This document shows positions 58,901-60,841 of a stretch of 64,000 bases of DNA, one piece after another. The DNA lies in contig OX291558.1 in the NCBI GenBank assembly GCA_946406115.1, positions 22,436,205 through 22,500,204 on the forward strand, in the 5' to 3' direction. The position numbers and the translations under genes are program-made. Source of the stretch: Apoda limacodes. Its lineage: Eukaryota; Arthropoda; Insecta; Lepidoptera; Limacodidae. Under the pieces are notes generated by a model that did not search any database, had not been told where the DNA came from, and saw nothing but the letters and a program-made list of their open reading frames with translations. Within the stretch, counting starts at the first letter, position 1. Each line of letters begins with the position of its first letter.

Positions 58901-60384
58901 ATATTTTAATACTGTCTTAGATTAATATAGGTACTTATATATATTAAAATTTTAATTTGTTGACTTAAACAAATTGACCAACTTTTTTGCTATACCACTA
59001 ATGGCAAACAAGCTAACGGTCCACCTAATGGTAACTTGTCACCGTAGCCTATAGACACTTGCAATACCAGACGCGTCACTCTCGCGTTGTTCATCTTTTA
59101 AAAATCTAACAACTTATTTCTTGAAGGAGGGAAGGAAGGAAGCTCATTACACAGTATTGCGATATGTTAAGCAGCAACCTTTGCCCCGAGATGAGGTACT
59201 TCTTCGCCCTGTTGTGTGCTCCAACCTTGTCTTCCAATTGGTCTCGAAACTGAACATCGCTGGAAATGTCAGCACCAAGGATCCTAATGCTGTCGTAGAT
59301 GGTAAGGGGTGTGTTCCGGAATTGTAGGGTTTCAGTGAATAGGGTTTCCTTAGCGGTGAATGCGCAAACTTGTGTCTTGGTAGGGTTAAATCGGACCAAG
59401 TGCTTCCATCCCCAATCAGAGACCTTGGACAGAGTGGTCTCAATTTTAGATACAAATTCTCCCCGTTTTTTCTTCACAACGGAATGTGGGATGTTTAACG
59501 TATACTAAGCATGTCAAAAACTGGCATCTGCATAGCAATGTATGTTGTTGATGGACAACATTTCATGACAATATTCAGTAGAAACAGCGCAGGACAGCAC
59601 AGAGCCTAACTACCGTCAACTTTGGTTCATATGCCTCTGCCGGACAAAAAGCTTGCTTTGTATAAAAAAATTTACGACGTGTGAGCATTTATAAAAGGAT
59701 ATCATAACAGGATTAAAGACAAAAATCATTACTCTTTTGGGGCCGGCAGCGCCACTTTTATTCGCTTGAGGCCCAGCGTTGTCCTAAGTCCGTTTCCTTG
59801 TACTTGCGCGAAAAGTACACTCACTCAGATATCCCGATGCCTTTACGTAGTACTAGCCCTAAAAGTACATTTACCCTTAAATCCCAAGTAAGTTTTGTTC
59901 TACGAGCCCGAAATCTACACTCACCCAGATATCCCAAGTCCGTTTCGTTGTACTTGCTCGAAAAGTACACTTACCCAGATATCCCAAGTCCATTTCGTTG
60001 TACTTGCTCGAAAAGTACACTCTTATCTGTATCTGAATAGGATGATCCAACAAATACGCCGACTTTTTTTCCACGAAATTGGATAGGATTGTATCCTAAA
60101 TAACAAATTGTTTATTTAATGCACAATCTTTAAATTTTATAAGAAGATCATATTAAAAAATACAAACATTTCTGCATTAAAGCGCTCATACTAAATATAA
60201 TGAAATATGTGTAATATTATAGACAATGAAATAAAAAAAATTAAATACCTACCTGAACAAATAAATCAAGTATTTGCATAGTTATTTAGTTAAGTTTCAA
60301 TAGCTAGCTTTATTATTCAGCAGCAGTAGTGAACATCGAAACACATATATGTACATACATATTTATCTACATTTACATACTACT

Positions 60385-60457
<73 letters not shown>

Positions 60458-60733
60458 AATTTTTTATGTATATATTTTGAAATTTGTCTTTTATTTATCA
60501 AATACACGCAACAAAAAAGTTTGAAAATATTTTTTTATACCGGCGTCATAAATAGCCCCATACGCGTGCTCTAAAAGTTTTCTACTCATAGGTTCCATAG
60601 TCCAAGCTTGTTTGTAGTGAACTTTGAAGAATTGAGCGTCAAATTTTCCTAGGCCACTGATTTTTCCGAAATGCTTTGGCAGTTCAGGATGATCGTAAGT
60701 CCATCGGGAATCTTGATTCGATATCATATCCAC
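9650..60733 (-). CDS. Fatty acid synthase paralogue, 38 exons seen, 5' partial, active sites degenerate
   Basis: Animal type I FAS is a cytosolic multidomain enzyme that builds palmitate from malonyl-CoA and NADPH. The exons, read 60733 to 9650, give KS, MAT, DH, pseudo-ME/pseudo-KR, ER, KR, ACP and TE in the family order. I placed 38 exons with GT/AG borders; phases agree at every junction except exon 1 to exon 2, where an unseen exon is needed. About 2,250 codons are open, against about 2,400 for a full animal FAS, so the protein is nearly complete apart from its N-terminus. The conserved framework is strong (GMGSQWAGMG, GHSVGELG, GYSFG), but KS, DH, KR and ACP catalytic residues are replaced (see exon entries). 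Introns reach 5.7 kb and are full of transposon relics. It could be an active pseudoenzyme or a gene in early decay; the long open frame favours the former. Family assignment is very secure, function is not. Confidence 0.95.
11527..11629 (-). CDS. FAS exon 37: TE nucleophile exon (Ser retained)
   Basis: Reads MKKRFEVKHKFYLLGYSFGV then NVALEVAAMLEKE. GYSFG is the GxSxG elbow with the TE nucleophile Ser. The donor G|GTTCTG is weak but phase-correct; the acceptor is CTTCTAG. Confidence 0.93.
12842..13015 (-). CDS. FAS exon 36: TE N-terminal part
   Basis: Encodes EEILDQTTHLMIITGFECQH then QMFRILCERLKVQAITFQLP. Corresponds to LFLIHPIEGxxxxFxxLAxxLxxPxYGLQ at the start of the TE alpha/beta hydrolase. 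The usual HPIEG loop is altered to ITGFE. Splice phase is 0 on both sides. Confidence 0.92.
13098..13285. repeat. Degenerate minisatellite, ~38-bp unit, five copies
   Basis: Units start GGTCTCGTTAAGTCCTGTAT followed by TATTTTAATGTGACTTT and diverge at about a fifth of positions. The array begins ~80 bp upstream of FAS exon 36 in transcript sense. Confidence 0.75.
13490..14053 (+). repeat. Interspersed repeat family B (GGCGAAGCCGC end)
   Basis: Starts CTATACTAATATCAAAAAGA, contains ACTGGACCGATTTGAAAAAT, and ends TTTAGGGCGGGCGAAGCCGC. Related copies are at 19210 and 36268. The pattern is common in Lepidoptera; class not assigned. Confidence 0.65.
14473..14620 (-). CDS. FAS exon 35: ACP-TE linker
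   Basis: Reads LKNMKHSISVNKTNFDSGIG, then TEPVVAMPTKLNNPTE. The EPVVxMxS segment is characteristic of the FAS linker before the thioesterase. The donor GAG|GTTCAT is weak but gives the correct phase 0 into exon 36. Confidence 0.88.
15080..15530 (+). mobile_element. RTE-type reverse transcriptase fragment
   Basis: Open frame with YFTHLQFADVMMVMAESLVD, VGLKINMDKTKVMFN and DAYTYLGQVVKLGRSDFEKE. These match the active-site and post-active-site region of RTE-clade RTs, where the box is FADD; here it is FADV. Only about 130 codons survive and the 5' half is not recognisable. Confidence 0.85.
15540..16430. other. Intronic stretch, nothing recognised
   Basis: Within the FAS intron between exons 34 and 35. 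No coding motif or repeat family was recognised, though local GC rises near 15720-16150, suggesting old transposon material. Confidence 0.35.
16533..16850 (-). mobile_element. 3' fragment of the 41-kb LINE family
   Basis: The minus strand encodes FQRNFLPRTLGLWNELFAKA, matching the C-terminal end of the LINE at 40904-42767. The same 3' sequence follows (ACTAAGGTGGAAAACAAGCT on the plus strand). 5'-truncated. Confidence 0.8.
17373..17523 (-). CDS. FAS exon 34: ACP exon, phosphopantetheine Ser replaced
   Basis: Reads GLKHIDDISENRLLNDFIIN, then ESTVEEVRNSIKEFHNISYT. The family has SLADLGMDSLMGVEVRQTLExxxxxxL. Anchoring on EVR, the modified Ser of GMDSLM is Glu and the next residue is Ser. No GxDSx motif exists, so normal 4'-phosphopantetheinylation is not expected. 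The donor GA|GTAAGT is strong. Confidence 0.93.
17857..17925 (-). pseudogene. Truncated duplicate of the ACP exon start
   Basis: About 36 bp are identical to FAS exon 34 and flanking bases remain similar. The minus strand encodes IDDISENRLL again and then diverges before the phosphopantetheine region. The acceptor dinucleotide is changed (GTAG to ATAA at the matching position), so it is probably not spliced. It lies in the intron immediately upstream of exon 34. Confidence 0.85.
17976..18153 (-). CDS. FAS exon 33: KR end and ACP linker
   Basis: Encodes FNDNRKEKDFRQKIKPQKML then SVLEALEMCLKLPYNNVNTF and VLKSN. This corresponds to PQRIxSCLEVLDxFLxQPxxVxSSxVLAEK ahead of ACP. It ends SMIL and joins exon 34 in phase 1 (VxxILG). 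A plus-strand ORF over this exon is its shadow. Confidence 0.9.
18361..18496 (-). CDS. FAS exon 32: KR active-site exon, Tyr absent
   Basis: Reads EFVVVTNSPKNLSEAFAASA then SEKVCEARKEAGLPVLYFRV. The family has FVxFSSVSCGRGNxGQxNYGFANSxMERICExRR. Counting back from the shared VCE, the catalytic Tyr position is Glu in LSEAFAAS. The SSVS Ser loop is shortened. Splice sites are consensus. Confidence 0.92.
18584..18835 (-). CDS. FAS exon 31: KR central part
   Basis: Begins AWKNNGTCLKFIFKSLDTVK after the split Lys and includes LLGAIQGIYLVQTLNSIL then NLDLISRKVCPELR. This corresponds to RxWRxxGVxV, LGPVGGVFNLAxVLxDxxxxNQ and NLDxxxRxxCPELDYF. The usual Lys in KPKxxGTxNLD is not evident. Confidence 0.92.
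19210..19590 (+). repeat. Interspersed repeat family B, two nested partial copies
   Basis: CATACTAATATTATGAATGC GAAAGT begins one copy; a second start (CTATTAATATTATAAATGTG) lies at about 19350. The end AAATTTAGGGCGGACGAAGC is as in the copy at 13490. Confidence 0.65.
20047..20202 (-). CDS. FAS exon 30: KR N-terminal part, NADPH motif lost
   Basis: Reads STAYSSKGSYIVLCDESDIG, then IELADHLVKRGIRNLTIVMT. The family sequence is KSYIIxGGLGGFGLELAxWLVxRGAxxLVLTSR, so GGLGGFG has become CDESDIG and the glycine-rich Rossmann turn is gone. The following SR (cofactor phosphate contact) is changed too. Framing residues are conserved, making the alignment firm. Confidence 0.93.
20690..20868 (-). CDS. 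FAS exon 29: ER C-terminal end
   Basis: Reads CIQLMITEGITKGIVKPLSR, then AFRLVSNSKHRGRVVIKIKD. Matches LLxEGIxxGxVRPLxxxVF...AFRYMxxGKHxGKVVxxI. The donor is AG|GTATGT, phase 2. Confidence 0.93.
21365..21607. repeat. Degenerate minisatellite, ~40-bp unit, about six copies
   Basis: Units resemble GAATAAGGTTCTAAAGTGGA GACTGTGACCC with substitutions. It sits in the intron between exons 28 and 29, about 150 bp after exon 28 in transcript sense. Not coding. Confidence 0.75.
21757..21921 (-). CDS. FAS exon 28: ER
   Basis: Fifty-five codons starting AAMQCVAARGFFMDINCHDS and containing NFGMFYLFSERSYKNIDFSN. It matches ASxRCLAxxGRFLEIGKxDLxxNxxLGMxxF, although the EIGK core is changed to DINC. Confidence 0.92.
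22377..22489 (-). CDS. FAS exon 27: ER
   Basis: Reads EKNIICGHDETFCNQVINLT then CDIVISNFTGALRE, matching NSRDTSFEQxVxxxTxGKGVDLVLNSLxEExLxAS. The Asp of GHDETF aligns with the conserved Asp of SRDTSFE. The donor is GAA|GTAAGT. Confidence 0.93.
23648..23819 (-). CDS. FAS exon 26: ER NADPH-binding motif
   Basis: Encodes IKKGCRIFISGGTGALGQAV then IHISLSLDCTVITAVSDQRK and KKYLLKLFPQLN. GTGALG supplies the GxGxxG dinucleotide motif. A Lys aligns with the proposed ER catalytic Lys of the KRxYL segment. ER therefore looks more intact than KR. Confidence 0.94.
23997..24200 (+). repeat. Interspersed repeat family C
   Basis: Starts AACCGACTTAAAAAAGGAGG AGGTTCTCAATTC and continues with TTATGTCTGTTCGGGCATAA. 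The second copy is at 39581. Class unassigned. Confidence 0.65.
24235..24431. mobile_element. Perfect 73-bp inverted repeat (MITE-like foldback)
   Basis: Arms 24235-24307 and 24359-24431 are exact reverse complements over all 73 bases, starting GGACGCTAAGCAGGAAGAAT; the loop is 51 bp. Such identity implies recent insertion or gene conversion. Lies in the intron between FAS exons 25 and 26. Confidence 0.9.
24457..24616. mobile_element. MITE-like element with imperfect terminal inverted repeats
   Basis: The left end GGCTGGTGGCATACTACGAG AAATTTCCC pairs, with several mismatches, with the complement of the right end (GAAATTTCCCGTAATGTGCG CTCGGCC). It lies 25 bp from the 73-bp foldback. Confidence 0.65.
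25073..25223 (-). CDS. FAS exon 25: ER
   Basis: Reads EQKVMGLVSVGAISSVVNAD, then LLWPIPNHWSLEDGATVPLP and YAYAYYCL. WxxPxxWxLEEAATVPVVYxTAYYAL is a conserved FAS/MDR landmark, with Leu-Pro replacing Val-Val here. The start and stop phases fit. Confidence 0.94.
25575..26100 (-). mobile_element. LINE 3' fragment with internal deletion
   Basis: The minus strand shows QRNFLPRTLRLWNELPAKVF-like sequence and, further up, the GVLNRAKQ-region equivalent of the LINE at 40904-42767. About 250 bp between these parts are missing. It begins at CACTAAGGTGGCAAACAACC and ends near 26100. Confidence 0.8.
26960..27365 (-). mobile_element. Jockey-type LINE 3' end fragment
   Basis: The minus strand encodes NETRLHKISNSFMGQCKHFY, nearly the same as the C-terminus of the element at 253-1480. 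It is followed by the shared 3' UTR block (TTTGAATCGTCAATCTGGTT, ACAATGTTGTTGATTTCTAC). Confidence 0.8.
27537..28090 (-). mobile_element. Reverse transcriptase fragment, distinct lineage
   Basis: Reads CAILLDVSKAFDNIGHDHII near 28000 and, in another frame, ISVICFADDTVAIGRDEASC then IRIAENIITNLRKNDLEINI (27537-27776). The FADD box is intact but the frame is broken between the parts and ends truncated. The clade is uncertain (R2/R4-like or jockey-like). Confidence 0.75.
28449..28552 (-). CDS. FAS exon 24: ER N-terminal part
   Basis: Reads VYFAGLSKRDVQIAAGEIKK, then NGFGMDFSGLNF. It corresponds to VYYASLNFRDVMLATGKL...GxEFSG of enoyl reductase. The donor AA|GTAAGA keeps phase with exon 25. Confidence 0.92.
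28623..28769 (-). CDS. FAS exon 23: pseudo-KR segment before ER
   Basis: Begins GHWGGYYYLPSSLSVKAEYH and continues GDLDCLKWTDEKSENYKDNL and VQ. GxWGxxRxxxL and DLSSLxW are family landmarks. The acceptor is a purine-rich AAAAAG, weaker than average; phase 0 both ends. Confidence 0.9.
29103..29248 (-). CDS. FAS exon 22: pseudo-KR segment before ER
   Basis: Reads GLVKNLRKTHSNKISIFVVD, then EQSEKNMIINVLRQ. Matches GLxNCLRxEPGG...LNVYRDGxWG of FAS. The donor is CAG|GTACCA, phase 0. Confidence 0.9.
29462..29753 (-). CDS. FAS exon 21: pseudo-ME / pseudo-KR region
   Basis: Ninety-seven codons including ITAISVGKQILILLRKTGSD and SKHVVLVSERQSYCGLLG. This poorly conserved central scaffold lies between DH and ER. 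Identified by position, in-phase splicing and the ending SERQxxxGLLG, which leads into exon 22 GLVKNLR. Confidence 0.88.
30335..30592 (-). CDS. FAS exon 20: pseudo-methyltransferase region
   Basis: Eighty-six codons, ISAVFQINLQIVAENVLANH through IILDDLLGDEM. Position and the QIVxEN pattern match the pseudo-ME region of animal FAS, a relic methyltransferase without known activity in the family. Both splice borders are consensus and phase 0. Confidence 0.9.
30670..30787 (-). CDS. FAS exon 19: DH to pseudo-ME linker
   Basis: Begins CGGVEILNLRFTNEQQTDYN after the split Lys and ends KSFVPHFFTGVVD. I chose the donor GAT|GTAAGA because it is strong and joins exon 20 in phase 0. The alternative G|GTAGAT at 30639 leaves phase 1 and shifts the frame into a stop. 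Confidence 0.9.
31280..31535 (-). mobile_element. tRNA-derived SINE, best preserved head
   Basis: On the minus strand: A box CTAGTCGGTAGAGTGG, B box GGGTTCGATTCCC, then body GTATTCGTTGTCTGGTTCCC and CAAGCTTTGCTTACTTTGGG, then tail GCCAGACGGCG. Putative RNA polymerase III promoter is intact by sequence. Confidence 0.8.
31775..31890 (+). repeat. Jockey-type LINE 3' UTR piece
   Basis: Contains AAACACGTTTGAATCGTCAA AGTTAT, the same block as at the window start. Orientation follows that copy; no coding part adjoins. Confidence 0.5.
32135..32386 (-). CDS. FAS exon 18: DH C-terminal hotdog
   Basis: Reads SSFQSIHSTNSKFNKAHIRW, then NNDWIQFLDGLFQFNSL, and ends RCNLSGVTK. WxxNWxxFxDxxxQ is the conserved FAS segment. 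The acceptor TTTTAAG and donor AA|GTAAGT give phase 2 on both sides. Confidence 0.93.
32820..32840. repeat. Poly-T tract
   Basis: A run of about 21 T, possibly the 3' tail of an old minus-strand retroposon. No element body was recognised next to it. Confidence 0.6.
33000..34590. other. Intronic stretch, nothing recognised
   Basis: Part of the 3.3-kb intron between FAS exons 17 and 18. No protein family, RNA gene or clear repeat was recognised. Confidence 0.4.
34600..34672 (+). repeat. Family A repeat, 3' end only
   Basis: Ends TTTGGGTACGGAACCCTAAA after ACAGCCGGACGGACAGTGGA, the typical 3' terminus. Confidence 0.6.
35025..35625 (+). repeat. Family A repeat, near full length
   Basis: Begins CCGGCCAAGTGCAAGTTACA and GAGGGTTCCGTACC, and ends AGGGTTCCGTTTTTTGCCAT followed by GGCTACGGAACCC. 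The two ends are inverted copies of GGGTTCCGTA. Confidence 0.7.
35731..35891 (-). CDS. FAS exon 17: DH second part
   Basis: Encodes ISCENTEIVSGKLDEINSDT, then ELIISSKDIYKIFYCKGHSY and G. KDIYKxxxxxGxxYG is the family motif ahead of the second DH hotdog. The donor is GG|GTAATT, phase 2. Confidence 0.93.
35975..36165 (-). CDS. FAS exon 16: DH first hotdog fold
   Basis: Encodes KNVFPEAAYLVLIWETLAMS and KEMSVIFRDVKFYGEVTITK. FPxxxYLxLxWETLA is typical of the FAS DH/product-template fold. The acceptor ATCTAG and donor GAG|GTAACT fit. Confidence 0.94.
36268..36482 (+). repeat. Family B repeat, short copy
   Basis: Starts CATGCTAATATTTTACATGC GAAAGTGACTTTG and ends AAATTAAGCGCGGGCTGAAC. Located in the intron between FAS exons 15 and 16. 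Confidence 0.55.
36509..36618 (-). CDS. FAS exon 15: DH N-terminal part, catalytic His replaced by Tyr
   Basis: Reads LQAKYNPRDKIRTLERNFVM, then DDDYKYFEGYVRNG. The dehydratase HxxxG active site of the first hotdog fold (family GHxIDGRxLFP) reads GYVRNG+KNVFP across the junction, so the His is Tyr (codon TAT) and the Asp of IDG is Asn. The donor G|GTAAGA joins exon 16 in phase 1. Confidence 0.92.
36715..36834 (-). CDS. FAS exon 14: MAT-DH linker
   Basis: Encodes KLYETGLNPKVDILYPKIQY then PVSTETPLLSHLVDWEHSEE and W. This is the family segment GLNPxxxxLYPPVxFPVxRGTPxxSxxxxWDHSxxW. Phases 2 to 2 fit both sides. Confidence 0.92.
37402..37583 (-). CDS. FAS exon 13: MAT end and linker
   Basis: Reads NSVLFEETSKLIPSNALVIE then IAPHGLLQAILKRSLSG and HIPLTRRGHVNPVKYFLGAI. 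IAPHGLLQAILKR is strongly conserved in animal FAS. The donor is AA|GTGAGT, phase 2. Confidence 0.94.
38637..38785 (-). CDS. FAS exon 12: MAT C-terminal end
   Basis: Reads GPGLLKYLSEIITKPKERSK, then KWLSTSIPQDKWDDPIAKYS and SAEYHTNNLL. YHxNNLxxPV is a conserved MAT-end motif. The donor is TTG|GTAAAT, phase 0. Confidence 0.94.
39581..39975 (+). repeat. Family C repeat, longer copy
   Basis: Starts AACCGACTTCAAAAAAAGGA GGAGGTTCTCAATTCG and runs through ATGGATGTTCAGCCATAACT, then AATCTGATCTGAATTACAG. Confidence 0.65.
40000..40135. repeat. Tandem duplication, ~80-bp unit, two copies
   Basis: TACTGCAATAAATTAAATTA and CTCCGGTTTCTTACATATTT recur after about 80 bp with a few substitutions. It lies ~50 bp past FAS exon 11 in transcript sense. 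Confidence 0.75.
40187..40370 (-). CDS. FAS exon 11: MAT catalytic His exon (retained)
   Basis: Encodes CPQGIEVACHNSFESSTISG followed by GVFAKEVPCSNIAYHSKYIA. The His of AYHS matches the catalytic base of the MAT Ser-His pair. The acceptor TTTTTACAG and donor G|GTATTT fit in phase. Confidence 0.95.
40904..42767 (-). mobile_element. Non-LTR retrotransposon, 3' half, catalytic box deleted
   Basis: An open frame of 343 codons (from 42767) carries RT motifs: SNYRPIAITSLLSKVMERVI, SDRQYGFRHGRSTGDLLVYL, ACSLDIAKAFDRVWHRGLL and AGVPQ. A second frame (41811-40984) carries the later part: VRFNPTKTQVCAFTAKKTPF, LGVDISSDVQFRDHL and YKSQVRPHMEYCCHLWAGAP. About 40-50 codons between GVPQ and EENRGELV, including the YADD box, are missing. 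The tail is a 31-T run on the plus strand (40904-40934), i.e. a 3' poly(A). Lies in the FAS intron between exons 10 and 11. Jockey/CR1 superfamily by inference. Confidence 0.9.
42852..42963. mobile_element. Short MITE-like element with 19-bp perfect inverted ends
   Basis: TTTTTATATTTATCGGGTC and its exact complement at 42944-42962 flank about 70 bp; pairing extends a further ~7 bp with one mismatch. It starts 85 bp beyond the LINE. Confidence 0.75.
43195..43425 (-). mobile_element. tRNA-derived SINE copy
   Basis: The minus strand has body CGTTGTCTGGTATCCACCAC and tail CCAGACGGCGCTGTGTG; the B box is decayed (GGGATCAATTCCC). Confidence 0.75.
44008..44159 (-). CDS. FAS exon 10: MAT nucleophile exon (Ser retained)
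   Basis: Joined to exon 9 it gives GHSVGELGCAYADGCFTAEE, containing the nucleophilic Ser of MAT. It continues AAYSRGLVSVQTPFIKGSMA. The Arg of AYSRG aligns with the conserved Arg that holds the malonyl carboxylate, so malonyl specificity is plausibly intact. The donor is GAA|GTAAGT. Confidence 0.95.
45021..45190 (-). CDS. FAS exon 9: MAT
   Basis: Reads CDKVLSPKGVDVIQIL, then NILHSFVGIAAVQIGLTDVL and ending DNIIG, which runs straight into the GHSVGE elbow of the next exon. The acceptor is TTATTAG. The donor G|GTTAGT is slightly non-consensus. Phase is consistent. Confidence 0.95.
45440..45545 (+). mobile_element. LINE 3' end fragment, opposite orientation
   Basis: CGGTGACCGCTTCATATCAG GTGGACCGTAAGCTTGTTTG CCACTTTGGTGATAT is the complement of the 3' end of the LINE at 40904. 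Only about 100 bp remain, inserted between FAS exons 8 and 9. Confidence 0.75.
45637..45799 (-). CDS. FAS exon 8: MAT N-terminal part
   Basis: Reads GVARPVWFVYSGMGSQWAGM then GAELMRIPTFAAAVER. The GMGSQWAGMG loop is the oxyanion-hole region of MAT and is perfectly conserved. The acceptor TTGTTTGCAG and donor AG|GTTAAA keep phase with exons 7 and 9. Confidence 0.95.
46000..48230. other. Intronic stretch, nothing recognised
   Basis: Part of the 4.8-kb intron between FAS exons 7 and 8. AT-rich, only short unconvincing frames; one GGAT microsatellite-like patch at about 47505. Confidence 0.4.
48245..49212 (+). repeat. Family A repeat ends flanking a divergent middle
   Basis: The 5' part is ACCAGGTGCGAGTCGGACTC GCGCACGAAGGGTTCCGTAA; the 3' part is AAGGGTTCCTTGTTGACTAC GGAACCCTAAAAA. 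The middle, longer than in other copies, may contain an insertion. Confidence 0.6.
50596..50782 (-). CDS. FAS exon 7: KS-MAT linker
   Basis: Encodes YLVLASGRQESGASKILNAL and IGLLHSIHSQNISGHMCRGY followed by TILG, the linker preceding the malonyl/acetyltransferase. The acceptor TTTAAG|GAC lies only about 22 nt from a six-copy 22-bp tandem array (50801-50936). The donor is G|GTGAGA, phase 1. Confidence 0.92.
50801..50936. repeat. 22-bp minisatellite, six copies, next to a FAS splice acceptor
   Basis: Six near-identical units (ATGCACGTTTTTTACTTTAA plus AC, GC or AG), starting every 22 bp from 50805. The array ends ~22 nt upstream of the exon 7 acceptor in transcript sense, where the branch point and pyrimidine tract would lie. 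Confidence 0.95.
51230..51433 (-). CDS. FAS exon 6: KS C-terminal end
   Basis: Sixty-eight codons beginning VCLAYHEGQLPPNLHYNEP and ending with NTFSFSGANIHVLLKGHYKP. These match the end of the KS fold (PPNLHY, NSFGFGGxNxH). It joins exon 5 exactly (CAVTK/VCLAYHEG) in phase 0, showing the 5.7-kb gap is one intron. Confidence 0.93.
51660..51825 (-). mobile_element. tRNA-derived SINE, 3' part
   Basis: The minus strand has CGTTGTCTGGTATCCATAAC ACAAGTTTTGCTTAC, matching the SINE body. The tRNA head is missing. Confidence 0.65.
52415..52510 (+). repeat. Jockey-type LINE 3' UTR piece
   Basis: Contains CATTTTTGAATCGTCAAAGT TATGAAATG, shared with the window start and 31775. Confidence 0.5.
52743..53241 (+). 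mobile_element. Non-LTR RT C-terminal fragment, open frame
   Basis: 159 codons, including SIATYGISAWGGARKSILIK, VERAQRCILKVINFKHFRYP and NIRQLFIKTVILRQH. These match the conserved C-terminal segment of LINE RT ORFs. The 5' part is absent. It lies in the 5.7-kb FAS intron in antisense to FAS. Confidence 0.85.
53543..53640. repeat. Tandem duplication, ~47-bp unit, two copies
   Basis: GTACTTTTAGTAATAGTTAT TGTATAACAGTAAAAAT recurs once with one or two changes. Confidence 0.75.
55150..56895 (+). mobile_element. Decayed non-LTR retrotransposon, third lineage
   Basis: Frame pieces include AVEEF-like CVEEFVKYFQSVYAKEPVEL (around 55380), KTTRVVSVPKGSVKTKVDEY RPLAVLSTPAKVLESIV (55630-55750), and a 125-codon open 3' end (56515-56892) with RFLYRKQYGVYPYYL and PEILRQVNMCVLDRYVWRRR. 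Several stops and frame shifts, and the RT active site is not seen, so it is inactive. Confidence 0.85.
57116..57252 (-). CDS. FAS exon 5: KS, second catalytic His replaced by Asn
   Basis: Reads IAEADGNELEAIGQVFAKNR then GSVKSNMGNSESASGNCAVTK. The family has KSNMGHPEPASG; the His is AAT (Asn) here. The surrounding residues are conserved, so the alignment is not in doubt. The donor is AAG|GTAAGG in phase 0, and the next exon lies 5.7 kb away at 51433. Confidence 0.93.
57589..57755 (-). CDS. FAS exon 4: KS, first catalytic His replaced by Cys
   Basis: Reads IYAEVYYAKSSYSL through SPDEVEFVEACGSG. The family motif here is VEAHGTGT, where His is one of two histidines that activate malonyl-ACP decarboxylation. 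The sequence shows GAA GCA TGT GGA, so the residue is Cys. The acceptor TTTTACAG and donor G|GTAACA are good and phases fit both neighbours. Confidence 0.93.
57861..57977 (-). CDS. FAS exon 3: KS
   Basis: Reads AGFLCMDGKTKCFDKKGDGY then VRSDTVSALFLQKAKNAKR, matching the KS segment with the FDKxGxGYxRSE pattern (here Asp for Glu). The chosen acceptor, AAG|GGCC at 57978, joins exon 2 in phase (AG+G = Arg) and aligns without gap to the family. The donor is AG|GTATTA. The acceptor is purine-rich and weaker than its neighbours, so this border is the least certain in the KS block. Confidence 0.88.
58110..58165. repeat. Short tandem duplication, ~27-bp unit
   Basis: ATACCTTTTCGTGTTGATAA ATT is repeated once with one change, between FAS exons 2 and 3. 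Confidence 0.7.
58224..58427 (-). CDS. FAS exon 2: KS active-site cysteine exon
   Basis: Encodes MFANRISYWLDAKGPSYSLD followed by LACASSTACLEQA. The Cys of LACASS aligns with the nucleophile of the DTACSSS motif, so the acyl-accepting Cys is retained, although the flanking Thr and Ser differ. The acceptor CCTGTTACAG is followed by one nucleotide of a split codon, so the previous exon must end in phase 2. Exon 1 ends in phase 1, hence an intervening exon is missing from my model. The donor is AG|GTAAAT. Confidence 0.93.
58440..58980. other. Intronic stretch searched for a missing KS exon
   Basis: Between exons 1 and 2. No reading frame with the expected GVFxG / SE motif was seen. One short AG...GT-bounded open segment at about 58635-58675 (minus strand) has no KS similarity. 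Confidence 0.4.
58985..59660 (-). mobile_element. LINE relic, same family as 40904-42767
   Basis: The minus strand encodes ETTLSKVSDWGWKHLVRFNP, TKTQVCAFTAKETLF and LGADISSDVQFRDQL, with internal deletion and frame shifts. The 3' end CACTAATGGCAAACAAGCTA is on the plus strand at 58996. Confidence 0.85.
59790..60024. repeat. 50-bp minisatellite, about 4.7 copies
   Basis: Units resemble CGTTTCGTTGTACTTGCTCG AAAAGTACACTTACCCAGAT ATCCCAAGTC. Each contains a small palindrome pairing GTACTT with AAGTAC. Open frames here merely read the repeat. Confidence 0.9.
60389..60448. repeat. (AT)n microsatellite
   Basis: About 30 uninterrupted AT repeats in the intron just past FAS exon 1 (93 bp from its donor). 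Confidence 0.98.
60541..60733 (-). CDS. FAS exon 1 (first visible): KS N-terminal part
   Basis: Sixty-four codons starting VDMISNQDSRW. They include KFDAQFFKVHYKQAWTMEP and LLEHAYGAIYDAG, the classic FAS ketosynthase segment. The acceptor is AG before GTG at 60733; the donor is G|GTATAA and leaves phase 1. Real upstream coding (the start Met and the first ~35 residues) must lie in another exon, since family members begin before this point; nothing matching it was seen from 60734 to 64000. The ATG inside the exon is probably not the start. Confidence 0.9.
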
Positions 60734-60841
60734 CTATAAAGTAAAATTTTGGTTGTAAAACGGATTTGTGTTTAAGAGTAAATTAAAATGCCTTTACTGA
60801 AGATATAAGAGGTTTGTTAGTCTTTCGGTACATCTAAGCGA

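Noticed and set aside
59798..60086. Overlapping ORFs on both strands
   Set aside because: They translate the 50-bp minisatellite.
60329..60574. 81-codon plus-strand ORF
   Set aside because: Mostly Ile-Tyr from the AT microsatellite.
9650..60733. Several separate genes (a thioesterase, a reductase, an acyltransferase) instead of one FAS
   Set aside because: Exon phases join without conflict from exon 2 to exon 38 and domain order equals animal FAS, with no internal start or stop context.
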